Of a DNA stretch of 64,000 nt, positions 17,598 to 26,314 are shown in pieces. The stretch lies in assembly GCF_003260195.1 (NCBI RefSeq), contig NZ_QEIH01000001.1, forward strand, positions 558,001 to 622,000, in the 5' to 3' direction. The position numbers and the translations under genes were made by a program. The DNA is from Lutibacter citreus. Lineage in GTDB: Bacteria; Bacteroidota; Bacteroidia; Flavobacteriales; Flavobacteriaceae. The notes below the pieces were generated by a model. The model ran no database searches. It was not told the origin of the DNA and worked only from the letters and a program-made list of their open reading frames with translations. The stretch's first letter is position 1, and the number at the start of each line of letters is the position of its first letter.

Positions 17598-18893
17598 ATG
17601 TTATTAGTTTATACACAGAAAATTACACCCAGAATTAATTTTATATTTAAGCATATTTTTGTTAGAATATTACAAATACGCGTAAAGTTCTCAACAAAGG
17701 TTGATGAGTTTGTGGCACATAATGGGCCAAAAATCACTTATGCAAAAAGTCCGCTGGCTTCAGAGTTTTTTATTAGAAGCCATGATTTATTATTTGAACA
17801 AGGTATTAATGATGTAGATATTAATATTTCTAATTGGGATGAAACTCCTTGTTTTTTTCCAGCAGGGGAGGCTTCAAGTGTTCCTTATGATTTATTTGCA
17901 GCAAGTTTTTATTTAATTAGTAGGTATGAGGAATATTTACCTCACGTACAAGATCAGCATGAACGATTTCCAGCAAATGAAAGTTTAGCATTTAAAAATG
18001 GTTTTTTAGAAAAGCCTGTTATTGATATATGGGCGAGAAAATTTTTGGAAAAATTGAAAGAGAAATTTCCAAATTATGAAATTAAAAGTAGAGAGTTTGA
18101 TTTAATCTCAACCATTGATGTTGATATGGCTTTTGCCTACAAACATAAGGGAGTTGTAAGATCCATAGGAGGTTATATTAATGATCTGGTGCATTTAAGA
18201 TTTGTTAATCTATGGCATCATTTATTATCTAATTTAAATTTAAGAAAAGATCCTTATAATACATTTTCGGAAATATTAAATATTAAAAAGAATTATAAAA
18301 TAAACACGTTATTTTTCTTTTTGATTAGTGATTTTTCAACCTATGATAAAAATATTTCTTCTAACTCCACTAAGTTTATTTCTTTAATAAAATCTGTAGC
18401 CGATTATGCCAAAGTAGGATTAAAACCATCTTATTTTGCTGTTAAAAATGAAGAAAAGTTAAAAAAGGAAAAACATAGATTGGAAGGAATTATAAATACT
18501 CCTGTAACATTTTCGCGCCAACATTATATAAGATTAATTATTCCTGAAACTTATCAAAATTTAATTGATTTGGATATTGAAGAAGATTATTCAATGGGAT
18601 ATGCTAAACATGTTGGTTTTAGAGCAAGTACATGTTCTCCTTATTATTTTTATGATTTAGATTTTGAAATTCAAACTCCGTTAAAGTTGTTTCCATTCGC
18701 AATAATGGATATGGCTCTTAAAGATGGAATGAAACTTTCAAATACGGAAAGTTTACAGAAAATTATAGAAATTAAAAATGAAATTAAAAAAGTAAATGGA
18801 ACATTTATAAGTGTTTTTCATAATGATACCTTAAGTGAAAATGATAAATGGAAAGGTTGGAGTGAGATTTACAAGAAAATGTTGATAGAATAA
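17598..18893 (+). CDS. Polysaccharide-deacetylase-like protein (DUF7033 type)
   Basis: 431 residues. The N-terminal ~130 residues match, by memory, the region found in front of NodB-like folds in Bacteroidota (SSVPYDLFAASFYLISRYEEYLPH). Then STIDVDMAF begins the deacetylase-like barrel, with D in the position of a NodB metal or catalytic aspartate, and VFHND near the C-terminus. The classic HxxxH metal pair is not obvious, so catalysis is uncertain. No signal peptide is seen. It is followed 4 bases later by a FemAB/GNAT-like gene and faces a minus-strand surface-polysaccharide operon, so a role in modifying or assembling a cell-surface glycan is likely. Confidence 0.8.
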   Translation: MLLVYTQKITPRINFIFKHIFVRILQIRVKFSTKVDEFVAHNGPKITYAKSPLASEFFIRSHDLLFEQGINDVDINISNWDETPCFFPAGEASSVPYDLFAASFYLISRYEEYLPHVQDQHERFPANESLAFKNGFLEKPVIDIWARKFLEKLKEKFPNYEIKSREFDLISTIDVDMAFAYKHKGVVRSIGGYINDLVHLRFVNLWHHLLSNLNLRKDPYNTFSEILNIKKNYKINTLFFFLISDFSTYDKNISSNSTKFISLIKSVADYAKVGLKPSYFAVKNEEKLKKEKHRLEGIINTPVTFSRQHYIRLIIPETYQNLIDLDIEEDYSMGYAKHVGFRASTCSPYYFYDLDFEIQTPLKLFPFAIMDMALKDGMKLSNTESLQKIIEIKNEIKKVNGTFISVFHNDTLSENDKWKGWSEIYKKMLIE

Positions 18894-18896
18894 TAA

Positions 18897-19760
18897 ATGA
18901 TTCAATATTTAAAAAGAAAAGAGATTGATATTCAAAAATATAATGCTTGTATTGAAAATTCAATTAATAGCAGAATTTACGCATATAGTTGGTATTTAGA
19001 TTGTGTTGCAGATAATTGGGACGTATTAATATTGAATGATTATGAGGCCGTAATGCCTATGCCTTGGCGACAAAAATATTTTATTAAGTATATATATCCA
19101 CCAGCTTGGACACAGCAATTAGGGATTTTTTCAAGCCGAAAATTAAATTCTGATTTAATTCGAGATTTTATTAACTCTATTCCTAAAAAGTTTAAAAAAG
19201 TTACTATTCAGTTTAATGCTGAGAATGATTTAAGTTTGTTTAAAGTAGAAAATCGAACAAATTATATATTGCCTTTAAATAAATCGTATGAAGATATTTA
19301 TAAAGGATTTAATACAAATAGGAAACGTATTTTAAAAAGTGTTGAAAAATCCAATTTTCGAATAGAAAAAAGAATAAATAAAGATGTTTTTTTGAAGTAT
19401 TATTTGGAGTCTAATAAAAATTATAAATTACATCCTAGTCAGTTAAAGACACTCAATAAATTATTAAACTCAAACAATCCAAGTATTAAATTATGGGGAG
19501 TTTTAAAGGATGGCAATTTAATAACGGGATTGCTGTGGTTAAAAGAGAAAAAGCAAATTACCTATTTGTTGCCATTTTCAAATCAGGAAGGTAAAGGTTT
19601 GGGGATTCCAACTTTGCTCGTAAATGAATTGATGATTCAATTTTCTGGGAGTATGGTAAAATTGGATTTTGAAGGCTCGATGATAAATGGTGTTGCCGGT
19701 TTTTATAAAAGTTTTGGAGGGGAGTTTGAAAAGTATTTTGGTTTTCAAAAAATGTTTTAA
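18897..19760 (+). CDS. FemAB/GNAT-like acyltransferase
   Basis: 287 residues with no signal peptide. The C-terminal half contains the block TNRKRILKSVEK...FLKYYLESNKN and LWGVLKDGNLITGLLWL, followed by GLGIPTLLVNELM and DFEGSMINGVAGFYKSFGG. This pattern is typical of the FemAB-like GNAT families found in exopolysaccharide clusters. Such enzymes transfer amino acids or acyl groups to glycan or peptidoglycan precursors; the substrate here is unknown. It is coupled to the deacetylase-like gene (4-base gap). Its stop codon abuts the stop of the convergent acyltransferase gene with no base between them. Confidence 0.75.
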   Translation: MIQYLKRKEIDIQKYNACIENSINSRIYAYSWYLDCVADNWDVLILNDYEAVMPMPWRQKYFIKYIYPPAWTQQLGIFSSRKLNSDLIRDFINSIPKKFKKVTIQFNAENDLSLFKVENRTNYILPLNKSYEDIYKGFNTNRKRILKSVEKSNFRIEKRINKDVFLKYYLESNKNYKLHPSQLKTLNKLLNSNNPSIKLWGVLKDGNLITGLLWLKEKKQITYLLPFSNQEGKGLGIPTLLVNELMIQFSGSMVKLDFEGSMINGVAGFYKSFGGEFEKYFGFQKMF

Positions 19761-20378
19761 TTATTTCAAGAAATCTGAATAAATTTTTGGAATTTCTTTA
19801 TTAAATATTATTGTAGAAAAATCTTCGAGATAGGCATCCTTTATTTTTATAACCTTGCATGGATTACCAACAGCAATACAATTAGAAGGGATATCTTTAA
19901 TAACTATACTTCCCGCTCCAATTACAACATTATCTCCAATGTGAACACTAGGAAGTATTACACTGTTAGCTCCAACAAAAACATTATCACCAATAATTAT
20001 TGGACTCGTTTTATCGTGTTCTGAGTGGTTTTTATGTGAATGAATTGATGATATTATTTTAGTTCCTGCTCCAAAACCAACATTAGAGCCAATTATAATA
20101 CCATTATTAGCTTGTATGTAAATACTTGGATTGTCACCTGGATCACAAATAATACCTTTTGTAATGTTTTCGGGCGAACTAATTTTTGATGTGAAGTGCA
20201 CAGGCCATTTAACTGAACCATTTAATCGAAATAATTTTTGAGGAATTAAATAATGGAAAAATAAAATATAGTATTTCTGATATCCATATTTTGGACGGTA
20301 ATATTCTGGATATACTAAATTTACGATCCAGCCAAATAAGAGGAAATCAATTCTATTTAACAAAGTTGTTTTTCTCAT
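19761..20378 (-). CDS. Hexapeptide-repeat acyltransferase (LbH/WbbJ type)
   Basis: 205 residues. From about residue 80 on the sequence is a left-handed beta-helix of imperfect [IV]-G-x-x hexapeptides: IIGSNVGFGAGTKI, IIGDNVFVGANSVIL, HIGDNVVIGAGSIV, ending in the usual AVGNPCKVIK. A histidine pair in the SIHSHKNH loop fits the catalytic loop of acetyltransferases. The N-terminus has a hydrophobic, aromatic-rich stretch. The family O- or N-acetylates sugars using acetyl-CoA. It is the last gene of a leftward operon with an asparagine-synthase-like gene (3-base gap), capA and a flippase, which points to decoration of an exported glycan. Confidence 0.85.
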   Translation of the reverse strand: MRKTTLLNRIDFLLFGWIVNLVYPEYYRPKYGYQKYYILFFHYLIPQKLFRLNGSVKWPVHFTSKISSPENITKGIICDPGDNPSIYIQANNGIIIGSNVGFGAGTKIISSIHSHKNHSEHDKTSPIIIGDNVFVGANSVILPSVHIGDNVVIGAGSIVIKDIPSNCIAVGNPCKVIKIKDAYLEDFSTIIFNKEIPKIYSDFLK

Positions 20379-20381
20379 ATT

Positions 20382-21983
20382 TTATTTTTTAATGAAGTTT
20401 TTAGCAAAGTTAAGATACCAATGAATATTTACTTCGTTATACGATTTAATATTTGTATTGTAATGAATGCCATTCTCTTTTATAGATTTAATCATTTCAT
20501 TGGTGATAGCTTGAGAATTTAGCCAGTCATTTTTACGTAAAAAATATTTTATTAAAGTTTTAGGAAAGATTAGTTTAATTATTTTTTTAATTTTTTGTAA
20601 ATATATTTTAAAATATGTTGGTTGTATTTCATTCTCAAAATTTATTTTATATAGATTAAAATAATAGTTTTTTAATACGTCATCATATAAAAGCTTCATT
20701 TTTTTATATTTTGGTGGCACATCTTTAAAAAATAACAGTAGTTCCTTATCCCAATAAGGAAATCTGTGTTCGTAGCCAAAAAATGTATATCCTCCAGAAG
20801 CTTTAAAAATTATTTTTGTAATTTTTTCTTTTATATCAAAATCTTCAAAAACTGATGATGGTTCCTTATTAAAATAATTATTGTCAAATTCGAGAAGTAA
20901 TTGTTCGATGCTTTTTTTTATCGCTTTTTTAGATTTATGTGAGATTTTATTATGATTAAATTTTTCTTTTAAAACTAAGTTGGAAATTTCAAAAGATTTT
21001 AAATTTTCTGGAATAACTTTTAAAAATTGACTTCCGCCTAATAAATCACCTGAATGACCTGGTATAAAAATTGAATCATCTGGAATAAGGTTGTTTTCCG
21101 AAAGATATTTTACTGCAAAAAAATCTTGTAAAGAAGGCATTGAAATATATTTGCAAGTGTAATGAGCAAATTCTTTAAATTTTTCTGATTTAATATAGTT
21201 CTCAAGAAGTTGATTTGTATATTCAATAAAAACCCATTTAAAATTTAAAGTTTCCGCAACTTTTTTAGAATTTTCAATTTCAATATTGTTTTTTTTGCCA
21301 TATGTATAGCAAATAACATTTTTATAATTATGCTTTCTTAACATTAAGGCAATTAAGCGAGAATCGTAACCACCACTTAAAGGAATAACCACGGTTCTGC
21401 TATTTAATGAGACAATTAAACGATTAAATGCATTTTCAAAAGCCTCAATGGCTAGTTTCCTTAATTCATAATATTCAGAATTGTTAAACTTTTTAGTAGC
21501 ATAGGAAAAGAAAAATCCTTTCTTATTAATTCTATTGTTTTCAAAAATTATATATTCATTTGATTGAAGAGTGTAAATGTTTTTTAAAAGTGTTTTATTG
21601 CCGGTTGTAAAACCAGAAGATAAGAATTCATTTGACGATTTTTCATCAACTTCTTTAAGATTAAATTTCTCTTTTAAATATTCTATATCATCACAAATAT
21701 TTAATTCAGTATTCTTAAAAGTATAAAATAAAGGAAATATTCTTGTTGTATCTGAAGCAATAAATATTTGATGATTTAGTTTAATTAAGACGGTGAAAAT
21801 TCCGTTAATATTTTTTATTCTCTTTATAAATTGCTCACTATTTTCAATATTTATAAAAAAGGATACTAATTTTTCCTTCTCATAATAATTATTTTTAGAA
21901 TCGAAAAAACTACCTTTTATACAAATATTCTGGTTAGAATACCATTGGAAACCTTTATTATTTTTTAAAATTGACGTATGCAT
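20382..21983 (-). CDS. Asparagine-synthase-like amidotransferase without the glutaminase cysteine
   Basis: 533 residues. The C-terminal synthetase domain has the PP-loop PLSGGYDSR near residue 203, with VICYTYG and later RFPYWDKELLLFF matching the AsnB fold. The N-terminal region resembles the Ntn glutaminase fold, but residue 2 is His (M-H-T-S) where class II amidotransferases need Cys, so glutamine hydrolysis is not expected. In surface-polysaccharide clusters such proteins are thought to amidate sugar carboxyls. Low-complexity, Lys/Asn-rich composition follows local AT bias. It sits between capA and the acyltransferase. Confidence 0.85.
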   Translation of the reverse strand: MHTSILKNNKGFQWYSNQNICIKGSFFDSKNNYYEKEKLVSFFINIENSEQFIKRIKNINGIFTVLIKLNHQIFIASDTTRIFPLFYTFKNTELNICDDIEYLKEKFNLKEVDEKSSNEFLSSGFTTGNKTLLKNIYTLQSNEYIIFENNRINKKGFFFSYATKKFNNSEYYELRKLAIEAFENAFNRLIVSLNSRTVVIPLSGGYDSRLIALMLRKHNYKNVICYTYGKKNNIEIENSKKVAETLNFKWVFIEYTNQLLENYIKSEKFKEFAHYTCKYISMPSLQDFFAVKYLSENNLIPDDSIFIPGHSGDLLGGSQFLKVIPENLKSFEISNLVLKEKFNHNKISHKSKKAIKKSIEQLLLEFDNNYFNKEPSSVFEDFDIKEKITKIIFKASGGYTFFGYEHRFPYWDKELLLFFKDVPPKYKKMKLLYDDVLKNYYFNLYKINFENEIQPTYFKIYLQKIKKIIKLIFPKTLIKYFLRKNDWLNSQAITNEMIKSIKENGIHYNTNIKSYNEVNIHWYLNFAKNFIKK

Positions 21984-22010
21984 AGGAATAAAAAGTTAAA
22001 GCGTATTAAT

Positions 22011-23153
22011 TTACCTATTAAATAGTAGCTGAAAAAATTTATTATTTAATTTCAATTTATGTATAATAGCACTAATATAGAGTGTTCTATAGTTATTACT
22101 TAGTAGAATACTTATTGCTTTTGAATAGAATTTACTCGAAAAAATAAGTTGTAAAAGAGATTTTTCTTGCAATGGGATAGACCGTTCAATAGAAATATTT
22201 TCTTTTTGAGGAATTAGGTTAAACCTAAATAGAACTCTATAAGCTTCAGCTCTCCATTTTTGTTTATAATTATTAAAATCACAAAGTGTATCAAAATAAT
22301 TATTAAAATCGGTTTTGTTAAGATCTTTGATGTTCCCTTTTTTACTATAAAAAGGAACCAAATCGAAATGGAATTTATTTTTTGAAAAATAAAATTTCAA
22401 TAAAAATCCTTTATCGGTGTACTTATAGGGATAATGTGTTGGTATATCAAAAATAAAATTACCTAAAGAATAAAATATGTATTTTCCACGATATTTTTCA
22501 TAAGCTTGTAAAGTATGAGAATGATGACAGATTACAATATCAACACCTTCAATTCTAGATATTTTTTTAAGGAATCTGCGTTTAGTAGGTGAAGGATAAT
22601 TTGTAAATTCTTCACCTCCATGATAATTTATGATTATGTAATCCGTGTTACTTATTAATTTAGAAATATTTTTTTTTAAAATATTTAAATGTTTGGTAGT
22701 GCAAATTTTAAAAGTTTCATTTTTGCAATTCACACTTGGAACAGTTAAACCAACAAGTGCTATTCTTATATCTTCACTTTGTAATACACAAGTTTTTGTT
22801 GCTGAAGCTAAATTGTTTCCAGCCCCAAAATATTTACAATTATTATGATTTATAGTTTTAATAGTATCAATTAAACCATTTGATTTACAATCAAGAATAT
22901 GATTATTGGCTAAATTAAAGACATTTAAATTTCTTGCGGATAAATAATCTATTGATTTTTTAGGACTATTAAATTTTACATTTGTTGATTCTTTAGGATT
23001 TATATCAGTTATAGGCCCTTCTAAATTGGCTATTACATAATCACTGTTGTTTAATTCGGTCAAAATTTTAGAAGAAAATATTTCTTCATTATTTTCTATT
23101 TTTTCAACAAATGAGCCTGTTATGCTCAGATCTCCAGTAAATGTTAAAACCAT
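22011..23153 (-). CDS. CapA family protein (PGA_cap metallophosphatase-like)
   Basis: 380 residues. Motifs of the CapA/PgsA calcineurin-like fold appear in order: TFTGDLSITGSF at the N-terminus, ANLEGPITD near residue 45, LANNHILDC near residue 81, IINYHGGEE, and VICHHSHTLQAYEKY with YSLGNFIFD. These supply the Asp, Asn and His metal ligands. CapA proteins take part in poly-gamma-glutamate or capsule synthesis and may act as phosphatases; none of the other pgs genes is nearby, so a polysaccharide role is likelier. There is no clear signal peptide. It lies 9 bases downstream of the flippase gene in the leftward operon. Confidence 0.88.
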   Translation of the reverse strand: MVLTFTGDLSITGSFVEKIENNEEIFSSKILTELNNSDYVIANLEGPITDINPKESTNVKFNSPKKSIDYLSARNLNVFNLANNHILDCKSNGLIDTIKTINHNNCKYFGAGNNLASATKTCVLQSEDIRIALVGLTVPSVNCKNETFKICTTKHLNILKKNISKLISNTDYIIINYHGGEEFTNYPSPTKRRFLKKISRIEGVDIVICHHSHTLQAYEKYRGKYIFYSLGNFIFDIPTHYPYKYTDKGFLLKFYFSKNKFHFDLVPFYSKKGNIKDLNKTDFNNYFDTLCDFNNYKQKWRAEAYRVLFRFNLIPQKENISIERSIPLQEKSLLQLIFSSKFYSKAISILLSNNYRTLYISAIIHKLKLNNKFFQLLFNR

Positions 23154-23162
23154 AATTTATAT

Positions 23163-24464
23163 TTATTTATAAACTTTTTTTTGTTGAAGATTGCTATGTT
23201 TTGTAATTTTTAAAAAATATATAAAAACAAATAAGTTAAATAAGACTCCTACTCCTGAAAAAAACATTAGTGAAATTTTAATATCATTAAATATTGTAAA
23301 TCCTAAATATAATGCTAAAAAACGTGCAATAAGTAAAATTATCCCGTAAACTAAAAATGTTTTTTGTTTGTTTAAAATTTCTATTAGAGACGATATAGGT
23401 GAATTTAAAAACATAATAAATAACCATGGTAATAAAATTCGAACATATATTCCAGCTTCATTCCAATTATTACCAAAAATAAAATCTAAAAAATAAGAAA
23501 TAATAAAAACAGGAACAAATATTAAGAGAGCAACAATAAAAAGCTTTTTTTGCATTACTTTTAATAATTGATGTAGGTCACCATCATTATTATATAATCT
23601 ACTAGCTTCATTAAAAAAAACTAAACTAATTGATTGTCCAACTATTCCAGGTAGTGTTTTAGAAATTTTAACTGTTAAGCCATATAAACCTGACGTGCCA
23701 AACCCGAAATATTTTGATATAAGAATTACAGGTAATTCATTTGATAAACTATTTGTAAAGGTTAGAATGGTGTTAAAAACAGGGATATCTTTATATTTAA
23801 AAACAAGGTAGAACATTCTTTTGATTGATATATGATCTTTTAAACTTATTAGGCTTTTTAAAGAGAATTTTGTTAAAATAATTACGTTTAAAAATTGTCC
23901 GACCAACAATCCAGGAATTAAGCCAATCGATTTAAAACTACTAAAACCTGTTAATAACTGAGATGAACTCATTGTTGCGGATTTTGAAATAGTGCCTATG
24001 GTGATATTTTTAAAGGTGTTTTTTCTATTGTTCCAATATTCTAAGGCTGAAATATTTCCAAGTAAAAATACACTTAACGGAATTAAGTAAATAAAATTTG
24101 ATAATTGTTCTATGTTTAGGAATAATGCTAAATTGTTTTTAAAAAAAAATACAATAAACAATAATAGAATACTAAAAATAAATATCATTAAAATGTTTAG
24201 CGCAAATATATTTACGGCATCTTTATCTCTCTTAGGTAAAATAATAGCCAATTCAAGATTAAGTGTAGCAAGTGTTTTTAATAGTATTACAGTTGAAGTA
24301 AATAAAGTGTAAATACCAAATGCTTCTTTTGAAAATAATCTTGTTAAGAAAGGAATTGAAAACAAAATAATTGATTGCCCAATTACAGAACCAGTTAAGA
24401 GGGTTAGGAAGTTTTTTAAAAATTTATTTTTTAGTTTTTCCTCAAAATAAGAACGTATTTGCAT
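23163..24464 (-). CDS. Wzx-like oligosaccharide flippase (MATE/PST superfamily)
   Basis: 433 residues with about 12 hydrophobic helices spread evenly along its length. The opening block KNFLTLLTGSVIGQSIILFSIPFLTRLFSKEAFGIYTLF is typical of Wzx-type polysaccharide transporters, as are FGTSGLYGLTVKI and the C-terminal half with GNNWNEAG. It would flip an undecaprenyl-linked oligosaccharide across the inner membrane. First gene of the leftward operon with capA, the amidotransferase-like gene and the acyltransferase; divergent from yjjG. No glycosyltransferase or Wzy-like polymerase is present in the window, so the repeat unit must be made elsewhere. Confidence 0.88.
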   Translation of the reverse strand: MQIRSYFEEKLKNKFLKNFLTLLTGSVIGQSIILFSIPFLTRLFSKEAFGIYTLFTSTVILLKTLATLNLELAIILPKRDKDAVNIFALNILMIFIFSILLLFIVFFFKNNLALFLNIEQLSNFIYLIPLSVFLLGNISALEYWNNRKNTFKNITIGTISKSATMSSSQLLTGFSSFKSIGLIPGLLVGQFLNVIILTKFSLKSLISLKDHISIKRMFYLVFKYKDIPVFNTILTFTNSLSNELPVILISKYFGFGTSGLYGLTVKISKTLPGIVGQSISLVFFNEASRLYNNDGDLHQLLKVMQKKLFIVALLIFVPVFIISYFLDFIFGNNWNEAGIYVRILLPWLFIMFLNSPISSLIEILNKQKTFLVYGIILLIARFLALYLGFTIFNDIKISLMFFSGVGVLFNLFVFIYFLKITKHSNLQQKKVYK

Positions 24465-24558
24465 TTATTTTTTAGAATCTGATTATTTGGTTAATTAAAT
24501 ATGCATTTTTATGTAATGTTAAAAACCATTTTTATTACTTTGTTCAAATATATAATAA

Positions 24559-25242
24559 ATGAAACATATTAACCACATCTTTTTCGATTTAGATCATACC
24601 CTTTGGGATTTTGAAACTAATTCAGATTTAGCATTCAAGTCTATTTTTAAAAAACATAATGTAACTATAAGTTTTGAAAAGTTTATAAATTACTACCAAG
24701 GTGTAAATCAAAGATATTGGAAACTTTATAGAGAAGAAAAGGTCTCAAAGGAAGAATTACGCTATGGAAGACTGAAAGACACCTTCAAAATAATAAAGGT
24801 TGAAGTTGATGATGAATTGATTGATGTTTTAGCTGTTGATTATATCGATTATTTACCATTGAATAATTTTTTGTTCGATGGTACGTTTGAAATTCTAGAT
24901 TATTTGCAACCAAATTATAAAATGCATATAATTACGAACGGGTTTGAAGAAGTACAGAACAGAAAGATAATAAATTCAGGGTTGGGTAAATATTTTAGCA
25001 ATATTATAACTTCAGAGGAAGTAGGTGTGAAAAAACCAAATCCTAGAGTTTTTGAATATGCATTAAACAAGGCAAATGCACTTTCTAGTGAATCAATAAT
25101 GATTGGTGATAATTGGGAGGCAGATATTATGGGCGCAAAAAATGTTGGCTTAGATGTTATTTTTTGTAATTTTAACAATCAGCCCATTTCTGAAAATTTC
25201 AAATCGGTAAATAATTTAAACGAAATTAAAAAATACTTATAA
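24559..25242 (+). CDS. yjjG: YjjG-type HAD nucleotidase
   Basis: 227 residues. HAD motif I is D10-L-D12-H-T14; motif II is ITNGFEE; motif III is the Lys of VGVKKPNPRVFEYAL; motif IV is MIGDNWEADIMGAKNVG near residue 182. The helical cap between motifs I and II fits the YjjG group, which dephosphorylates non-canonical pyrimidine nucleotides such as 5-halo-dUMP and so keeps them out of DNA. Cytosolic. The next gene starts 11 bases downstream, probably in the same transcript. Distinguishing YjjG from other HAD-IA phosphatases by eye is not certain. Confidence 0.88.
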   Translation: MKHINHIFFDLDHTLWDFETNSDLAFKSIFKKHNVTISFEKFINYYQGVNQRYWKLYREEKVSKEELRYGRLKDTFKIIKVEVDDELIDVLAVDYIDYLPLNNFLFDGTFEILDYLQPNYKMHIITNGFEEVQNRKIINSGLGKYFSNIITSEEVGVKKPNPRVFEYALNKANALSSESIMIGDNWEADIMGAKNVGLDVIFCNFNNQPISENFKSVNNLNEIKKYL

Positions 25243-25252
25243 CATATATCAA

Positions 25253-26134
25253 ATGAGAAAATCAATTTTAACAATATCATTTTTATTAATAACAATATCA
25301 GCATTGTTTGCTCAAAAAACCATTAATAATTACAAATACATTTTGGTTCCAAAGCAATTTGAATTTCAAAATGAAGAAGATAGCTATCAAGTGAATTCAC
25401 TAACAAAATTTTTATTTGAAAGAGCTGGGTTTACAGCATTGTTTACAGATGAAACATATCCAGAAGATTTAGCAAGAGATAGATGTCTTGCATTAAAAGC
25501 AAAAGTTAAAACTATACCTTCATTTTTAGCAACCAAAATTACTATAGAATTAGTAGATTGCAATAATCGTGTGGTTATTGTTACTAAAGAAGCAAAAACA
25601 AAAGAGAAGGACTTTAAGAAAGCGTATCATTCTGTAATTAGAACAGCTTTTGAGGATATTGAAAATTTAAATTATTCATATGAACCAACTACAAATATAT
25701 CTGAAAAAGTATTTGCAGTAAAAGCGGAACAACCACAAAAGGTGGAACAAGTAGTTGCTAAAGAGTTACCAATAGTTAAAGAGGAGATTGTAAAAAAAGA
25801 GGTTTCTAAACCTATTGCAACTAAAGAAAAAGCTAAAACTTCTGTTGAAAATAAAATAAAAACTATAAATAAGGTTGTTAGTAATAATGTTACCGGAGCC
25901 TTTTTATTTGATAATTGGGGAAAAAGTGTAATTACTGAAAAAAATAATGCTTACTCAGTAATTGGAGGTGATGAAAATTTACAATTTGCTACAATTTACA
26001 AAACATCAAAACCAACAATTTATATTATAAAATGGGCTGCTTTTAAACAGCCTCAGTTATTAGAAGTAATTAACAACGGGAATCTAAAAATAGATATTAA
26101 TAATGGTTCTAAAATTTATAAAAGGGTAGATTAA
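25253..26134 (+). CDS. Conserved periplasmic protein of unknown function
   Basis: 293 residues. Signal peptide at 1-21 ending LFAQ, the typical Bacteroidota cleavage. Residues 22-150 look like one globular domain (YKYILVPKQFEFQNEEDSYQ, then LTKFLFERAGF, then a segment with two cysteines in DRCLALKAK and LVDCNNRV). A Lys/Glu/Val-rich linker at 155-215 probably is disordered. The C-terminal ~75 residues form a second small domain (GAFLFDNWGKSVITEKNN ... YIIKWAAFKQPQLLEV). I recall similar proteins in Flavobacteriaceae, often next to the HAD gene, but no function is known to me. It may be exposed in the periplasm or bound at the envelope. Confidence 0.75.
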   Translation: MRKSILTISFLLITISALFAQKTINNYKYILVPKQFEFQNEEDSYQVNSLTKFLFERAGFTALFTDETYPEDLARDRCLALKAKVKTIPSFLATKITIELVDCNNRVVIVTKEAKTKEKDFKKAYHSVIRTAFEDIENLNYSYEPTTNISEKVFAVKAEQPQKVEQVVAKELPIVKEEIVKKEVSKPIATKEKAKTSVENKIKTINKVVSNNVTGAFLFDNWGKSVITEKNNAYSVIGGDENLQFATIYKTSKPTIYIIKWAAFKQPQLLEVINNGNLKIDINNGSKIYKRVD

Positions 26135-26314
26135 TAATTACGTTGTGCTTGAACTGGTTTCAGCATTTTATAATTACTTTTAACTAATATGATGAGACCC
26201 TGAATCAAGTTCAGTGTGACGGATTTAACTTGAATTTCTGACTGAAGTGAAACGAAATAAAGAATACTAGATTTACTAACACCTAAGATTCTACGTTATC
26301 ACTCAGAATGACAA
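26135..26314. repeat. Degenerate dispersed intergenic repeat
   Basis: This 180-base spacer between two gene ends has no coding frame but holds phrases I recognise from dispersed intergenic repeats in flavobacterial genomes: a block around 26190-26221 with CTGAATCAAGTTCAG (a 5-bp stem), a block around 26236-26263 with CTGACTGAAGTGAAACG, and a block around 26288-26312 ending CACTCAGAATGACA. The ATTTCTGA and TCAGAAT phrases are inverted relative to each other. It is more GC-rich than nearby spacers. Only one copy is in the window, so the repeat nature rests on memory, not on a comparison here. Confidence 0.5.
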
